Of a stretch of 64,000 nucleotides of DNA, positions 39,718 to 48,942 are shown piece after piece. Location: contig NZ_CP109796.1 of assembly GCF_038725785.1 (NCBI RefSeq), forward strand, positions 682,001-746,000, given 5' to 3'. The stretch is from Termitidicoccus mucosus. Lineage in GTDB: Bacteria > Verrucomicrobiota > Verrucomicrobiia > Opitutales > Opitutaceae. The position numbers were made by a program, and so were the translations under genes. The first letter of the stretch is position 1. Each line of letters opens with the position of its first letter. The notes below the pieces were generated by a model that saw only the letters and a list, made by a program, of their open reading frames with translations, was not told the origin of the DNA and did not search any database.

Positions 39718-40464
39718 TTATTGATGTCCGTGGTGCTCGTGGTGTTCGTGCGGCGCGCCCGCAACGCCGGCGTCCGGCATCAAGTGCTCGTGGAACCATG
39801 CGTGGACGCGCGGCTCGCCGCGGACGAGCGTAAGCACGCCGAAAATCACGAGCGCCACGCCGCTCGCGCGCACCAGCCAGCGCCTGGCGCCCGCATGGAT
39901 TCGCTGCCCGAGCAATGCGGCCGCGAGCAGGCCCGGCATGGTGGCAAGCCCGAACAGATACGCGCCGGCCACGAGTCCGGTGGGCGATCCGAAACTCGCC
40001 AGGTAGAGCAGGGCGGTCCACGACAGGCCGCAGGGGAGGAACCCGTTCACCCATCCGGCGAGCAGGCTTTTGGCGAGCGAGGGCGAGCGCCACAGCACCG
40101 CGAGCGCCGCGCACGCCGCGCTGCCGCGCCACCAGCGGGCAAGCGGCGCGGGGCCGCGCACTTCCAGCGCATAGGCGAGGCCGGCCGCGATCATCACCGC
40201 GCCCGCGAGCCAGCCGAGGATGCTTTGGGCATGCGAGAGCGTGTCGCGCGCTCCGGCAAGCGTGCCGGCGGCGAGCAGGAGCACACCGAGAAGCACGTAG
40301 GCGGTGGCCTTGCCGGCCTGGTAGGCGAGTTGCCGCCAGACGACGACCAGCGGACGCGGCGCGCCGGCTGAAATGGCCACCGAAAACACGCCGCACATCC
40401 CGACGCAATGTCCGCCGCCCAGCAACCCGAGCAGCAGCACGCCGATGTAATCGCCAAGACTCAT
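39718..40464 (-). CDS. SafE/TauE-type membrane protein with His-rich tail
   Basis: 248 residues from the ATG at 40464 (MSLGDYIGVLLLGLLGGGHC); the open frame runs further upstream without membrane character, so I reject that. Six membrane helices carry the motifs GGGHCVGMCGVF (about 15-26) and NGFLPCGLSWTALLY (about 138-152), paired as in the UreH/DsbD-like branch that often maintains copper or nickel proteins (cytochrome oxidase, urease). The C-terminal tail HEHHEHHGHQ (about 239-248) is a metal-binding string. The motif cysteines and the tail suggest copper or nickel handling, not sulfite export. It is convergent with the preceding lipoprotein gene and divergent from ilvE. Confidence 0.82.
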   Translation of the reverse strand: MSLGDYIGVLLLGLLGGGHCVGMCGVFSVAISAGAPRPLVVVWRQLAYQAGKATAYVLLGVLLLAAGTLAGARDTLSHAQSILGWLAGAVMIAAGLAYALEVRGPAPLARWWRGSAACAALAVLWRSPSLAKSLLAGWVNGFLPCGLSWTALLYLASFGSPTGLVAGAYLFGLATMPGLLAAALLGQRIHAGARRWLVRASGVALVIFGVLTLVRGEPRVHAWFHEHLMPDAGVAGAPHEHHEHHGHQ

Positions 40465-40615
40465 GGCGAGCGATGATTGCCGCGCGCCGCCGCGAGTCCA
40501 ATGCAAACCATGAATGAGTCGCGCGCCGGCATCGCTTCCAGTCGCATCCGAATCTTGGCGCGGCACGACCGCAGACTCGACAAGTGCGGCGCGTGTTTCC
40601 TAGGCTCGGTCCTTT

Positions 40616-41482
40616 ATGAAAATTTATCTCGACGGAAAGTTTGTTGACCAAGCCGATGCAAAGGTCTCCGTGTTCGACCACGGATTGCTTTATGGAGACG
40701 GGGTTTTTGAGGGCATCCGCCTTTATCAGGGCAACATCTTCCGCCTCGAGGAGCATCTGGAACGTCTCGAATATTCCGCCAAGGCCATTCTCCTGAAAAT
40801 GCCCTGGACGCGGAAGGAAATCTCCGACGCCACCTGCGAAACCTGCCGCCAGAATAATCTGGCCGACGCCTACATCCGCCTCGTCGTGACCCGCGGTGTC
40901 GGCGACCTCGGTCTTTCGCCGTGGCTTTGCCCCAAGCCGTCGATCTTCATCATCGCCGACAAGATCGCGCTCTATCCGGAGGAGTGTTACATCAAAGGGC
41001 TCGAGATCGTCACGGTGCCGACGCGCCGCCTGAATCCGGCGGCGTTCAGTCCCGCGATCAAGTCGCTCAATTATCTCAACAACATCTTGGCCAAGATCGA
41101 GGCGCGGCAGTTCGGCGCGCGCGAAGCCATCATGCTCAACGACCAGGGCTATGTGGCCGAATGCACCGGCGACAATGTCTTCATCGTGCACAAGGGCGAG
41201 ATCATCACGCCTTCCGCCACGCAAGGCGCGCTCAAGGGCATCACGCGCGGCGCGGTCTTCGACATCGCGAAGGAAATCGGCGTGCCGATCCGCGAGGACA
41301 ACCTCACGCGCTACGACGTGTGGAACGCCAACGAGGTGTTCCTCACCGGCACCGCGGCCGAGACGATCCCGATCACCAAGCTCGACGGACGCGAAATCGG
41401 CGACGGCAAACCCGGCCCGGTGTTCGCGAAAGTGCTTGCCGCCTTCCACAAGCGCGTGCTGACCGAAGGCACGCGGATTTGA
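40616..41482 (+). CDS. ilvE: Branched-chain amino acid aminotransferase
   Basis: 288 residues, a PLP class IV aminotransferase of the short IlvE type. Motifs: FDHGLLYGDGVFEGIRLY (20-37), the PLP lysine Lys149 in SPAIKSLNYLNN, GYVAECTGDNVF (about 179-190), TPSATQGALKGITR and the C-terminal LTGTAAETIPI (about 240-250). Transfers amino groups between Leu/Ile/Val and 2-oxoglutarate; D-amino-acid transaminase shares the fold, but the LYxGxxFRLEEH N-terminus is that of IlvE. Standing alone, it follows divergently on the SafE-like gene and is convergent with the phosphoesterase gene. Confidence 0.93.
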   Translation: MKIYLDGKFVDQADAKVSVFDHGLLYGDGVFEGIRLYQGNIFRLEEHLERLEYSAKAILLKMPWTRKEISDATCETCRQNNLADAYIRLVVTRGVGDLGLSPWLCPKPSIFIIADKIALYPEECYIKGLEIVTVPTRRLNPAAFSPAIKSLNYLNNILAKIEARQFGAREAIMLNDQGYVAECTGDNVFIVHKGEIITPSATQGALKGITRGAVFDIAKEIGVPIREDNLTRYDVWNANEVFLTGTAAETIPITKLDGREIGDGKPGPVFAKVLAAFHKRVLTEGTRI

Positions 41483-41546
41483 AAGGCTGAAGGGCAAGCC
41501 GGGAATCGGACGTGGGTGGGGCTGTTTTTCCAGCCCTTCAGTCCTT
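41481..41546. terminator. Inverted repeat between convergent ilvE and phosphoesterase genes
   Basis: AAAGGCTGAAGGGC (from 41482) pairs with GCCCTTCAGTCCTT (41533-41546), about 13 of 14 positions, around a 37-nt loop; T-run GCTGTTTTT is within the loop. It probably serves both genes, though it resembles the window's other dispersed palindromes. Confidence 0.45.
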
Positions 41547-42327
41547 ATTTCCGCGCCGTCAGCAATTCGCAACGGGCCGCGCGTTTCGTTTCCGGATCAA
41601 ATTCCACCAAGGCCGCCGAGAGCCGCACATCGCCCTCGGCCACGCCGAAACGCCGCGGCATCCCGTCGAGGAAGCGTCCGATGACCGGCTGCACCTCGCG
41701 GCCGAGCACCGAGGCATAGGGACCGGTCATGCCGGCGTCGCACATGAACGCCGTGCCGCCGGGCAGCACGCATGCGTCCGCCGTCGGCACATGCGTGTGC
41801 GTGCCGATGACCGCGAGCGCGCGGCCGTCGAGATGCCAGCCCAGCGCCTGCTTCTCCGACGTGGCCTCCGCGTGGATTTCCACAAAAAAACCGTCCGCCT
41901 GTCCGCCCAATCTTGCCAGCAAGGCATCCGCGCCGAGAAACGGGCACTCGGCCTTCATGCCCAGAAACTGCCGTCCGAGCATCGTGCTTACCGCGAGGCG
42001 AAATCCTTTGGCCTCCAGAATGATGTGGTCGCGCCCCGGACACGCCGTGGGCAGGTTGGCCGGGCGGCACACGCGCGCCAGCCCGATGATTTCCGTTTCC
42101 CAACCCTTCTGGTCCCACACATGGTCGCCAAGCGTGATGGCGTCCACTCCCGCATCGAGCAACGTCCGTGCGATCGCGCCGGTGATGCCCGCGCCGGCGG
42201 CGGAGTTTTCCGCGTTGGCGATGACAAAATCCAGCCCCAGCTCCGCGCGCAACCCGGCGAGTTTCCCGATCACGATTTCGCGGCCGGGCTTCCCGACAAT
42301 GTCTCCGATAAACAACAGCTTCAGCAT
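41545..42327 (-). CDS. YmdB-family metallophosphoesterase
   Basis: 260 residues from the ATG at 42327 ([20 protein letters not shown]), the family's usual start and length; the frame extends upstream into sequence with no match. The TIGR00282 signatures are all present: [60 protein letters not shown] and [13 protein letters not shown]. These proteins hydrolyse 2',3'-cyclic nucleotides or other phosphodiesters with a binuclear metal centre; in Bacillus, YmdB affects biofilm and motility choice. Standing alone on the minus strand, convergent with ilvE and divergent from the PfkB kinase gene. Confidence 0.92.
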   Translation of the reverse strand: MLKLLFIGDIVGKPGREIVIGKLAGLRAELGLDFVIANAENSAAGAGITGAIARTLLDAGVDAITLGDHVWDQKGWETEIIGLARVCRPANLPTACPGRDHIILEAKGFRLAVSTMLGRQFLGMKAECPFLGADALLARLGGQADGFFVEIHAEATSEKQALGWHLDGRALAVIGTHTHVPTADACVLPGGTAFMCDAGMTGPYASVLGREVQPVIGRFLDGMPRRFGVAEGDVRLSAALVEFDPETKRAARCELLTARK

Positions 42328-42412
42328 GCCCCGAAACAGCCGCGCTCCGCGCCGGGGCGCAATCGGAAAAACCGTTCTCTTTTTGAAAACAGAAAAAGCT
42401 CCGATGGAAGAA

Positions 42413-42486
42413 TTCACCACAAAGACGCAAAGATCACAAAGGAGTTTAAGTTTGGTTGCTTTGTGCTCTTTGTGCCTTTGTGGTGA
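42413..42486. repeat. 9-bp-period hairpin, CACAAAGACGC family
   Basis: Left arm (42413-42442, TTCACCACAAAGACGCAAAG...) and right arm (42459-42486, CTTTGTGCTCTTTGTGCCTT...) are complementary with AAAG recurring every 8-9 nt. It lies in the short spacer between the divergently transcribed phosphoesterase and PfkB kinase genes, where promoters for both must be. Confidence 0.75.
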
Positions 42487-42529
42487 GTTTTTTGGTTAAG
42501 AAAACAGCGACGAACCACTTCACGACATC

Positions 42530-43552
42530 ATGCCCAATCCACCAGCAAATCCCATCCTCGACCTTGTCGGCGTCGGCGCGCCCATCATGGATCTCGTGGC
42601 CTCCGTGCCCGATTCGTTTTTGTCCGAGGCCGGCGGGGAAAAAGGCGGCATGGTCATGATTGACGCGACCGAGATGAGACGGCTCGTGGGCAAACTGCCC
42701 CTGCCGCCCGCCATCACCAACGGCGGCTCCGCCGCCAACACCACTTACAACGCCGCCCGCCTCGGCCTGCGCACCGCCTTCGTCGGCAAGCTCGGCAACG
42801 ACGCCCTCGCCGACGACTACCGCGCCCGCTTCGCCGCCGCCGCCGTCGGCACCGGCCGTTTCAAGCGCGGCCTGCTCCCCAACGCCTGCTGCCTCAACCT
42901 CACCACGCCCGACACGCAGCGCACCATGCGCACCTGCCTCGGTGCGCACGCCACGCTTTCGCCCTCGGAAATCACGCCCGCCGATTTCGCCGGCGCCCGC
43001 CATGCGCACATCGAGGGCTTTGTCGTGTTCAACCGCGACCTCGCCGACGCCATCGTCAATGCCGCCCGCGCCGCCGGTTGCACGATCAGCCTCGATCTGG
43101 CCTCGTTCGAGGTCGTGCGCGGCGCGCGCGACTGGCTGCTCCCGCAACTCGGGCGGGGCATCGACGTCGTCTTTGCCAACGAAGACGAAATCCGCGCGCT
43201 TTTCCCCGACGCGCAGGACGCCGCCGACTACGCCGCGCACGCCCGGCGTCTCGCCTCCTTTGGCGGAGTCGCCGCCGTGAAACTCGGCCGCGACGGCGCG
43301 TGGATCGCGCGCGGAAAGGAGTTGCATCGCATCGCGCCCGTCTCCGTGGCCGACGCCATCGACTCGAACGGCGCCGGCGACGCATGGGCCGCCGGATTCC
43401 TGGCCGGCTGGCTGCGCGGACGCCCGTTGCCCGAGTGCGGCAAACTCGCCTCGCTGCTCGGTGCCGAGACCGTCCGCCACATGGGTCCGCTCATCCCCGC
43501 CGCACACTGGCCCGCCATCGCGACCAAAGCCGCCGCCCATCTCCCGTCCTAA
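42530..43552 (+). CDS. PfkB-family kinase (adenosine-kinase-like)
   Basis: 340 residues, ribokinase fold. N-terminal substrate motif ITNGGSAANTTYNAARLG (62-79) and the C-terminal anion-hole/catalytic motif DSNGAGDAWAAGFL (278-291), with catalytic base Asp284. In the second motif the usual DT(T/V)GAGDxF has become DSNGAGDAW, a small departure. The closest annotated group by eye is adenosine kinase-like PfkB; sugar kinases (ribokinase, fructokinase) cannot be excluded. DAIDSNGAGD and EIRALFP suggest the adenosine-kinase cluster. It is followed by gltX after a hairpin-containing spacer. Confidence 0.9.
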   Translation: MPNPPANPILDLVGVGAPIMDLVASVPDSFLSEAGGEKGGMVMIDATEMRRLVGKLPLPPAITNGGSAANTTYNAARLGLRTAFVGKLGNDALADDYRARFAAAAVGTGRFKRGLLPNACCLNLTTPDTQRTMRTCLGAHATLSPSEITPADFAGARHAHIEGFVVFNRDLADAIVNAARAAGCTISLDLASFEVVRGARDWLLPQLGRGIDVVFANEDEIRALFPDAQDAADYAAHARRLASFGGVAAVKLGRDGAWIARGKELHRIAPVSVADAIDSNGAGDAWAAGFLAGWLRGRPLPECGKLASLLGAETVRHMGPLIPAAHWPAIATKAAAHLPS

Positions 43553-43680
43553 CTCTTTCTCTTTCCTCTTTATCTTTATTCTTTCTCAAGCGATTGGGTT
43601 TCGCGCGGCGCGAGGGGAAAAGAGAAAGATAAAGAGGTTTCGAGCGAAGCGACAGTCTGCCAAGAGAAAGAGTTTTTTGG
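43551..43680. repeat. Nested CT/AG-rich inverted repeats between the kinase and gltX
   Basis: AACTCTTTCTCTT (43551-) pairs with AAGAGAAAGAGTT further on (to about 43674), and an inner CCTCTTTATCTTT pairs with AAAGATAAAGAGG (about 43624-43636). The arms are A/G- versus C/T-rich, like the other dispersed hairpins, but the unit is less regular (6 nt). It follows the kinase stop and may work as its terminator. Confidence 0.6.
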
Positions 43681-43782
43681 CGGAACTCCGGCGCATCGTG
43701 ACGCCCCCCGTTCTTTGTCACTCCGGGCGTTACGCGAGGCTTTGACAGCGCCCGTTCTGCCGCACAACGTTCGCCTTCAACC

Positions 43783-45159
43783 ATGTCCAACCAAGTCCGC
43801 GTCCGTTTCGCACCCAGTCCCACCGGTTTCTTCCACATCGGCAGCGCCCGCACCGCGCTGTTCAACTGGCTCTATGCCCGCCACACCGGCGGCACCTTTG
43901 TCCTCCGCATCGAGGATACGGACCACGAGCGCAACAGCGAGACGTTCCTCAACGTCATTTACGACAGCCTGCGCTGGCTCGGCATGGACTGGGACGAGGG
44001 CCCCGGCGTCGGCGGAGACTACGGCCCCTACCGCCAGAGCGAACGCAACGACATCTACCGCGACTACATCGAGAAACTGAAAAGCACCGGACGCCTCTAC
44101 GAGAAGGACGGCGCGCTCTGGTTCAGGCTCCTCGGCGAGCGCTACGAAACCTACGACGAGCACCGCAAGAAAACCGTCACCAAGGTCAAGGCCGCCCCGA
44201 CTGTCATCGACGACCTTCTGCGCGGACGGGTCGAGCGCATCGAGGACGAGGACTTCGTCGTCGTGCGCTCCGACGGCACGCCCGTGTTCCATCTCGTGAA
44301 TGTCATCGACGACATCGCGATGAAAATGACCCACGTCATCCGCGGCGAGGATCACCTCTCCAACTCCAGCAAGCACGTCGAGCTGTTCAATGCCTTTGGC
44401 GCGCCCGTCCCCCGCTACGTCCACATTCCGCTCATCCTCAAGCAAAACGGCCCCGGCAAGATGTCCAAGCGCGACCAGGGCGCGCTCGTCGAGGAGTATC
44501 AGAATCGTGGATACCTGCCCGAGGCGCTGGTCAATTTCCTCTGCCTGCTCGGCTGGAATCCCGGCGGCGACGTGGAAAAGCTCCCCATCGACGAGATCAT
44601 CCGCCGCTACGACATCCCCGGCCTCAACCAGAGCAACGCCCGCTTCGACGAGCGCAAGCTCGCCCACATGAACATGGCCTACCTGCTGGAACTGCCGCCG
44701 GACAAATTCGTCGCGCATGCGAAGACCTATTTCGCCCGCCACAACACCTTCCCCGGCGGCCTGCCCGACGAGGCCTACCTCCGCGAGGTGCTCCTGCTCT
44801 GCCAGCCGAAAATCAAGGGCGTGGAAGACCTGCCCGCCTACACCGCCTGGTTTTTCGCCGAGGATTACGCCACCGACGAAAAAGCCCGCGCCAAAATCCT
44901 GGCCAAGGGTGACCCCAAGGCCCGCCTCGCCGAACTGGGCGCGGCGCTGCAAACCGCCGATTTTTCCAGCGACACCGCCATCGAGGAGACCATCAAGCAG
45001 CTCGCCGTGGACAAAGGACTCGGCTTCGGCGACTATCAAGCCGTCGCGCGCCTGGCGGTTTCCGGCACGAACGTCGGCCCGAGTCTCACCGGCATGTTCC
45101 GGGTCCTTGGCCGCGAGCGCGTGCTGGCGCGCATCGCCCGTTTTGCCGCGACCCTGTGA
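43783..45159 (+). CDS. gltX: Glutamyl-tRNA synthetase
   Basis: 458 residues, class I synthetase that attaches glutamate to tRNA-Glu. The HIGH-type signature is FHIGS (17-21) within [25 protein letters not shown] is at 226-230, and [12 protein letters not shown] (42-53) is the glutamate-specific stretch. C-terminal anticodon-binding helical domain (about 320-458) is present. Length and layout are standard; no second GluRS is visible here. It is upstream of tatC, with a 9-bp-period hairpin between. Confidence 0.96.
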   Translation: MSNQVRVRFAPSPTGFFHIGSARTALFNWLYARHTGGTFVLRIEDTDHERNSETFLNVIYDSLRWLGMDWDEGPGVGGDYGPYRQSERNDIYRDYIEKLKSTGRLYEKDGALWFRLLGERYETYDEHRKKTVTKVKAAPTVIDDLLRGRVERIEDEDFVVVRSDGTPVFHLVNVIDDIAMKMTHVIRGEDHLSNSSKHVELFNAFGAPVPRYVHIPLILKQNGPGKMSKRDQGALVEEYQNRGYLPEALVNFLCLLGWNPGGDVEKLPIDEIIRRYDIPGLNQSNARFDERKLAHMNMAYLLELPPDKFVAHAKTYFARHNTFPGGLPDEAYLREVLLLCQPKIKGVEDLPAYTAWFFAEDYATDEKARAKILAKGDPKARLAELGAALQTADFSSDTAIEETIKQLAVDKGLGFGDYQAVARLAVSGTNVGPSLTGMFRVLGRERVLARIARFAATL

Positions 45160-45181
45160 CAACCAAAACCGAACCATTAAT

Positions 45182-45263
45182 TTGAACAGAAGGAAACGAA
45201 GGACACAAAGAAAACCATAATCATAAAAGGTATTCTTCGCTCCTTTCGTTTCCTTCTGTTCAA
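45182..45263. repeat. 9-bp-period hairpin, TTGAACAGAAGG family
   Basis: Left arm (45182-45212, TTGAACAGAAGGAAACGAAG...) and right arm (45233-45263, TTCTTCGCTCCTTTCGTTTC...) are complementary; units ACAGAAGGA/AACGAAGGA recur at 9 nt; the 20-nt loop is nearly identical to that at 25772-25853. It lies between gltX and tatC. Confidence 0.8.
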
Positions 45264-45295
45264 TAAAAAACCGAACCTCCTTTCCGCGCAAACCC

Positions 45296-46105
45296 GTGAA
45301 ACAACCCGACGATTTTTCAGACGAAGACGAACTCGACCCGACAGAGAAACCGATGGGGTTCTTCGAGCATTTGGAGGAATTGCGCTGGACGCTGGTCAAA
45401 TGCGTCATCGTGTATGCGGTGTTTGCCATCGCGATCGGCATATTCCTCAAGCAGTTCAACGCCGCGCTGCTCTGGCCGCTGGAGTGGGTGAGGCACACCA
45501 TGCCGGAGATGAAGTTTGAAATGGCGGGGCGCACGCCGACGGAGGCGTTCAGCATCGTCATCCAGCTTTGCTGCCTCGGCGCGTTGCTGCCGGCGATGCC
45601 GTTTTTCTTTTTTTTCCTCGGCCAGTTCGTCGGGCCGGCGCTCACAAAGACGGAGAAACGCATGGTGCTGCCGGTGTGCTTCTCGTCGCTGCTGCTCTTC
45701 CTCGCCGGCTCGTCGTTCAGTTTTTTCCTGCTGGTGCCGAGCACACTGAAAATCTCCCTCGAGTTGAACAACCTGCTCGGCTTCGACCCGCCGATTTGGA
45801 CGCCAGCGAGCTACTACAGCACGCTGAGCTGGCTGGTGATCGGCGTGGGCGTGGCGTTCGAGTTTCCGCTGCTGATTCTGCTCCTGGTTTATCTCGGCTT
45901 CATCTCGACGGCGACGCTGCGCAAATACCGGCGTCACGCCATCGTCGTGATTTTCATTGTGGCGGCGATCATCACGCCCACGCCCGACCCGTTTACGCAG
46001 ACCATTTTCGCTGCGCCGCTTTATGCGCTGTTTGAAATCGCGATCTTTGTCGGCGGCCGGATGGAAAAGAAACGCGCCGCGCGACTGGAGGCGGGGGAGC
46101 TCTAG
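45296..46105 (+). CDS. tatC: Twin-arginine translocase subunit TatC
   Basis: 269 residues from a GTG at 45296. The cytoplasmic N-terminus has the typical MGFFEHLEELRWTLVKC (20-36), the signal-peptide recognition site. Six membrane helices follow, with the conserved FFFFLGQFVGPALTKTEKR-like segment at about 100-118 and PDPFTQTIFAAPLYALFE (about 225-242) near the end. TatA/TatB are not adjacent in this window. The next gene downstream on the plus strand encodes a Tat-exported metallo-beta-lactamase-fold protein, separated by a small convergent gene. Identification is firm. Confidence 0.94.
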   Translation: MKQPDDFSDEDELDPTEKPMGFFEHLEELRWTLVKCVIVYAVFAIAIGIFLKQFNAALLWPLEWVRHTMPEMKFEMAGRTPTEAFSIVIQLCCLGALLPAMPFFFFFLGQFVGPALTKTEKRMVLPVCFSSLLLFLAGSSFSFFLLVPSTLKISLELNNLLGFDPPIWTPASYYSTLSWLVIGVGVAFEFPLLILLLVYLGFISTATLRKYRRHAIVVIFIVAAIITPTPDPFTQTIFAAPLYALFEIAIFVGGRMEKKRAARLEAGEL

Positions 46106-46114
46106 CTCCGCGAT

Positions 46115-46387
46115 TTACCGCTGCTTTTTGGAGGCGTTGCGCTGCGCGCGCCACATGACCCGGAGCATTTGCAGCGCCAGCCAGAACACGCCCGTCAGGC
46201 AGGCGGCCCCGGCCGCGCCCCATAGCACGACGAAACGGGTCTCGCTGGACGGCACGTGGCCGCTGACCAGCCAATACATGAACGCGAAGAAAGCGGGCAC
46301 CAGCACCGCGTCGGCAATGAGGGTGGCGCGGGTCACGAGCGGAAAGTCGGGCCTGTATTCGGATTCGGGCAAAGCCATGCCGTGCAA
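46115..46387 (-). CDS. Small two-helix membrane protein
   Basis: 90 residues, with two membrane helices (about 22-42 and 52-75) separated by a short polar loop and ending in a basic tail (MWRAQRNASKKQR). No family is recognised. An internal ATG three codons in (MALPESEYRPDF) is an equally good start. It lies convergently behind tatC, 9 bp after its stop, and shares no obvious relation with it; a small accessory or stress membrane protein is a guess. Confidence 0.55.
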   Translation of the reverse strand: MHGMALPESEYRPDFPLVTRATLIADAVLVPAFFAFMYWLVSGHVPSSETRFVVLWGAAGAACLTGVFWLALQMLRVMWRAQRNASKKQR

Positions 46388-46578
46388 AAGAAATTAACCG
46401 TGCAGGCTTGTCCAATCCTTTTGCCCCTGTAGACAGGAAGATGTCCGGCCCTTCCCACGACGAGGCGCGCCTGACCTCCCGATTTTCGCGGTTTCTTGAC
46501 GCCTCTTTTTTCGCAACCCACGCGCATTCCCCTGCGTTTTCCCATACACTTCCCGGCAACTCAATCCCTCCTCCCGCC

Positions 46579-47589
46579 ATGAACACACGCATCCGCAGCC
46601 ATTCCGCGGCGTCCCCGGCGCCCTCGCTCGACCGCCGCTCCTTCCTGAAAACCTCCGCGTTTGCCGCCACCGCATTCGGGCTGTTCGCCCGGGAACGCCT
46701 TTGGGCGCAGGCGCTCCCGTTGCCGCCGGCGCCGCCGCCCCCCGCCCGGCCCGCGCCGGCCGCGAACGGCTCCGGTTTTGTCCCGCTGCGGCGAGGCGCG
46801 GGGGTGTTCAACGGACGCGGCGGCACCATCGGCTGGTTCGTGTCGGAAGAAGCCCTCGCCGTCATCGACACCCAATTCCCCGATACCGCCGCGGCCTGCC
46901 TCAAAGGACTGCCGGACCGGGAGGGACGCGGGCTCGATGTCGTGGTCAACACGCATCACCACGGCGATCACACCTCGGGCAACCCGGTTTTCAAGCCGGT
47001 CGCGAAAACCATCGTCGCGCACGAGAATGTCCCCGCGCTCCAGCGCGCCGCCGCCGCGCGCGCCCAGCCGCCGACGCTCGACCGGCAGGTTTACGCCGAC
47101 ACGCTTTTCGCCGAGACATGGAGCGCCGCGCTCGGGACCGAGACGGTGCGCGCCCGCCATCATGGCCCGGCGCACACCGGCGGCGACATCATCGTGGTGC
47201 TGGAGAATGCCAATGTCGTGCACATGGGCGACCTTGTCTTCAACCGCCTTTATCCGGTGATCGACCGTCCGGGCGGGGCGAGCATTCGCGGCTGGATCTC
47301 GGTGCTGGAAAATGCCGCGAAGGCATATCCGTCGGATGCGATCTACATCTTCGGCCACGCGAATCCGGCCTTTGGCGTGACCGGCACGCGCGACGATCTC
47401 GCGCCGATGCGGGATTATCTGTCGGCCCTGCTCGCCCATGTGGAACGACAGATCGCCGCCGGAGCCTCGCGCGAGGAAATCTGCGCGCTGGAAAACCTCC
47501 CCGGTTTTCGCGACTGGCACCAGCCCGCGCCGAATCGTTTGCAGGGCAACCTCGGCGTGGCCTACGACGAGTTGACTGCGGCGGGATAG
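46579..47589 (+). CDS. Tat-exported metallo-beta-lactamase-fold hydrolase
   Basis: 336 residues from the ATG at 46579; an earlier in-frame ATG lacks the signal features. The N-terminal DRRSFLKTSAFAATAF (18-33) is a Tat signal. The metallo-beta-lactamase zinc motif THHHGDH is in NTHHHGDHTSGNP (about 117-129), with HHGPAHTGGDIIV and HMGDLVFNRLYPVIDR giving the later metal ligands. The family includes lactamases, quorum-sensing lactonases and phosphodiesterases; the substrate is not predictable. A Pro/Ala linker follows the signal. It sits near tatC, its transporter. The gene is monocistronic as far as visible. Confidence 0.88.
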   Translation: MNTRIRSHSAASPAPSLDRRSFLKTSAFAATAFGLFARERLWAQALPLPPAPPPPARPAPAANGSGFVPLRRGAGVFNGRGGTIGWFVSEEALAVIDTQFPDTAAACLKGLPDREGRGLDVVVNTHHHGDHTSGNPVFKPVAKTIVAHENVPALQRAAAARAQPPTLDRQVYADTLFAETWSAALGTETVRARHHGPAHTGGDIIVVLENANVVHMGDLVFNRLYPVIDRPGGASIRGWISVLENAAKAYPSDAIYIFGHANPAFGVTGTRDDLAPMRDYLSALLAHVERQIAAGASREEICALENLPGFRDWHQPAPNRLQGNLGVAYDELTAAG

Positions 47590-47614
47590 CACCGCCGATC
47601 AACCAAAGATAAAA

Positions 47615-47700
47615 ATTTGAACAGAAGGAAACGGAGGGAACAAAGAAGACCTTTTTATTATACTGTCCTCTTCGTTCCCTCCGTTTCCTTTTGTTCAAAT
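47615..47700. repeat. 9-bp-period hairpin, TTGAACAGAAGG family
   Basis: ATTTGAACAGAAGGAAACGG on the left (47615-47650) and its complement (47665-47700) form an almost perfect 36-bp arm pair around a 14-nt loop, the longest perfect stem in this family. It lies after the Tat-exported hydrolase. Confidence 0.8.
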
Positions 47701-47787
47701 TTTTGGTTTGTTTTATTATGATCCGGATGCAGAGCGCGCCAAGCGGTCCGGGCTTGCGCGGGGATTGTTTGCCGGAAAAGTGGATGC

Positions 47788-48921
47788 ATGGCTGACGACC
47801 ACGCATCCGACGATTCCGATTCGACCAAAAACCCCGCGCTCAAGGACACGCTGTTCGATGCCGGACGATTTCGGACGGTGGCCCGGGAAGCGGCGCGGCT
47901 GGCGCCTCGATTCGATGCGAATAAATTCCTCGCCTTTTCCCTGGACGGGCTCGACCGGCTTTCCTTGATGCAGCGATTGCGGCGGATGACGGAGGCGCTG
48001 CGCGCGACGCTTCCCCAGGATTTCCGGAAGGCGCTTGGCATTCTGAAAAAACTCGCGCCGAGGACCGGACCGGGATTCGCGGCGCTGGTCTGGCCGGATT
48101 TCGTCGCGCAATACGGCCACGGGCGCGGTGACTTCGAGGTGTCGATGGATGCGCTGAAATTTTTCACGACCTTCGGTTCGTCGGAATTTGCAGTGCGCGA
48201 GTTTTTACGGCGCGATTTGCGGCGGACCCTGGCGGTGATGGAGGCGTGGTCGCGCGACGGGGACGAGGCGGTGCGGCGGCTGGCGAGCGAGGGCTGCCGC
48301 CCGCGCCTGCCGTGGTCATTCCGACTGGAGGCGCTCGTGGCCGATCCGTCGCCGGTCGCGCCGATCCTCGAAAACCTGAGGAGCGATCCGAGCCTGTATG
48401 TGCGGAAATCCGTCGGCAACCACCTCAATGACATCACGAAGGACCATCCCGAGTGGGTGCTGCGGCGCATCGCAGGCTGGCCGTTGGAGGATCCGCACAC
48501 GGCCTGGATCGTGAAACGGGCATTGCGCACGCTGATCAAAAAGGGCGACCGCCAGGCGCTGGCGGTTGTCGGCGCCGGGGAAAAACCGCGGGTGCGCATC
48601 AGCGGCTTTCTCGTCGAGCCGCCCTCGGTCAGGCTGGGCGGGCGCGTCGCGTTTTCGTTCCGACTGGAATCAGCGGCGCGGAAGGCGCAGCGGCTGGTGG
48701 TCGATTACGCGGTGCACTACGTCAAGAAAGGCGGCGGAACGTCGGCGAAGGTCTTCAAGTTGAAGGAATTCACGCTCGCGGCGGGCGCGGCGGCGGAGAT
48801 CGCAAAGAGCCAGAGTATCCAGAATTTTACCACACGCACGCATCATCCCGGACGGCACGTCATCGACGTGCTGGTGAACGGCGAGCGCCTCGCCGGCGGC
48901 TGGTTTGACCTGCTGCGATGA
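47788..48921 (+). CDS. AlkC/AlkD-like DNA alkylation-repair protein
   Basis: 377 residues. The first part (about 20-265) is an all-helical HEAT-like array with LMQRLRRMTEALR, FGSSEFAVREFLRRDL and SLYVRKSVGNHLNDITKDHP, matching AlkC/AlkD 3-methyladenine glycosylases; the last (about 270-377) is a beta-rich Ig-like domain (RISGFLVEPPSVRLGGRVAF ... FNFTTRTHHPG-like FTTRTHHPGRHVIDVLVNGE), characteristic of AlkC. It removes alkylated bases without base flipping. The DKL/WSRD-type segment MEAWSRDGDEAVRRLASEGC fits AlkC. Good confidence in AlkC. Confidence 0.88.
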   Translation: MADDHASDDSDSTKNPALKDTLFDAGRFRTVAREAARLAPRFDANKFLAFSLDGLDRLSLMQRLRRMTEALRATLPQDFRKALGILKKLAPRTGPGFAALVWPDFVAQYGHGRGDFEVSMDALKFFTTFGSSEFAVREFLRRDLRRTLAVMEAWSRDGDEAVRRLASEGCRPRLPWSFRLEALVADPSPVAPILENLRSDPSLYVRKSVGNHLNDITKDHPEWVLRRIAGWPLEDPHTAWIVKRALRTLIKKGDRQALAVVGAGEKPRVRISGFLVEPPSVRLGGRVAFSFRLESAARKAQRLVVDYAVHYVKKGGGTSAKVFKLKEFTLAAGAAAEIAKSQSIQNFTTRTHHPGRHVIDVLVNGERLAGGWFDLLR

Positions 48922-48942
48922 CGTGCGCGGGGCGGCCGCGCC

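Noticed and set aside
39524-41572. 682-residue minus-strand frame over the lipoprotein, SafE-like and ilvE genes
   Set aside because: Spans three identified genes in other frames and contains low-complexity Arg/Ala sequence.
43777-45771. 664-residue minus-strand frame across gltX and tatC
   Set aside because: Crosses two well-identified plus-strand genes and a palindromic repeat; no domain; antisense shadow.
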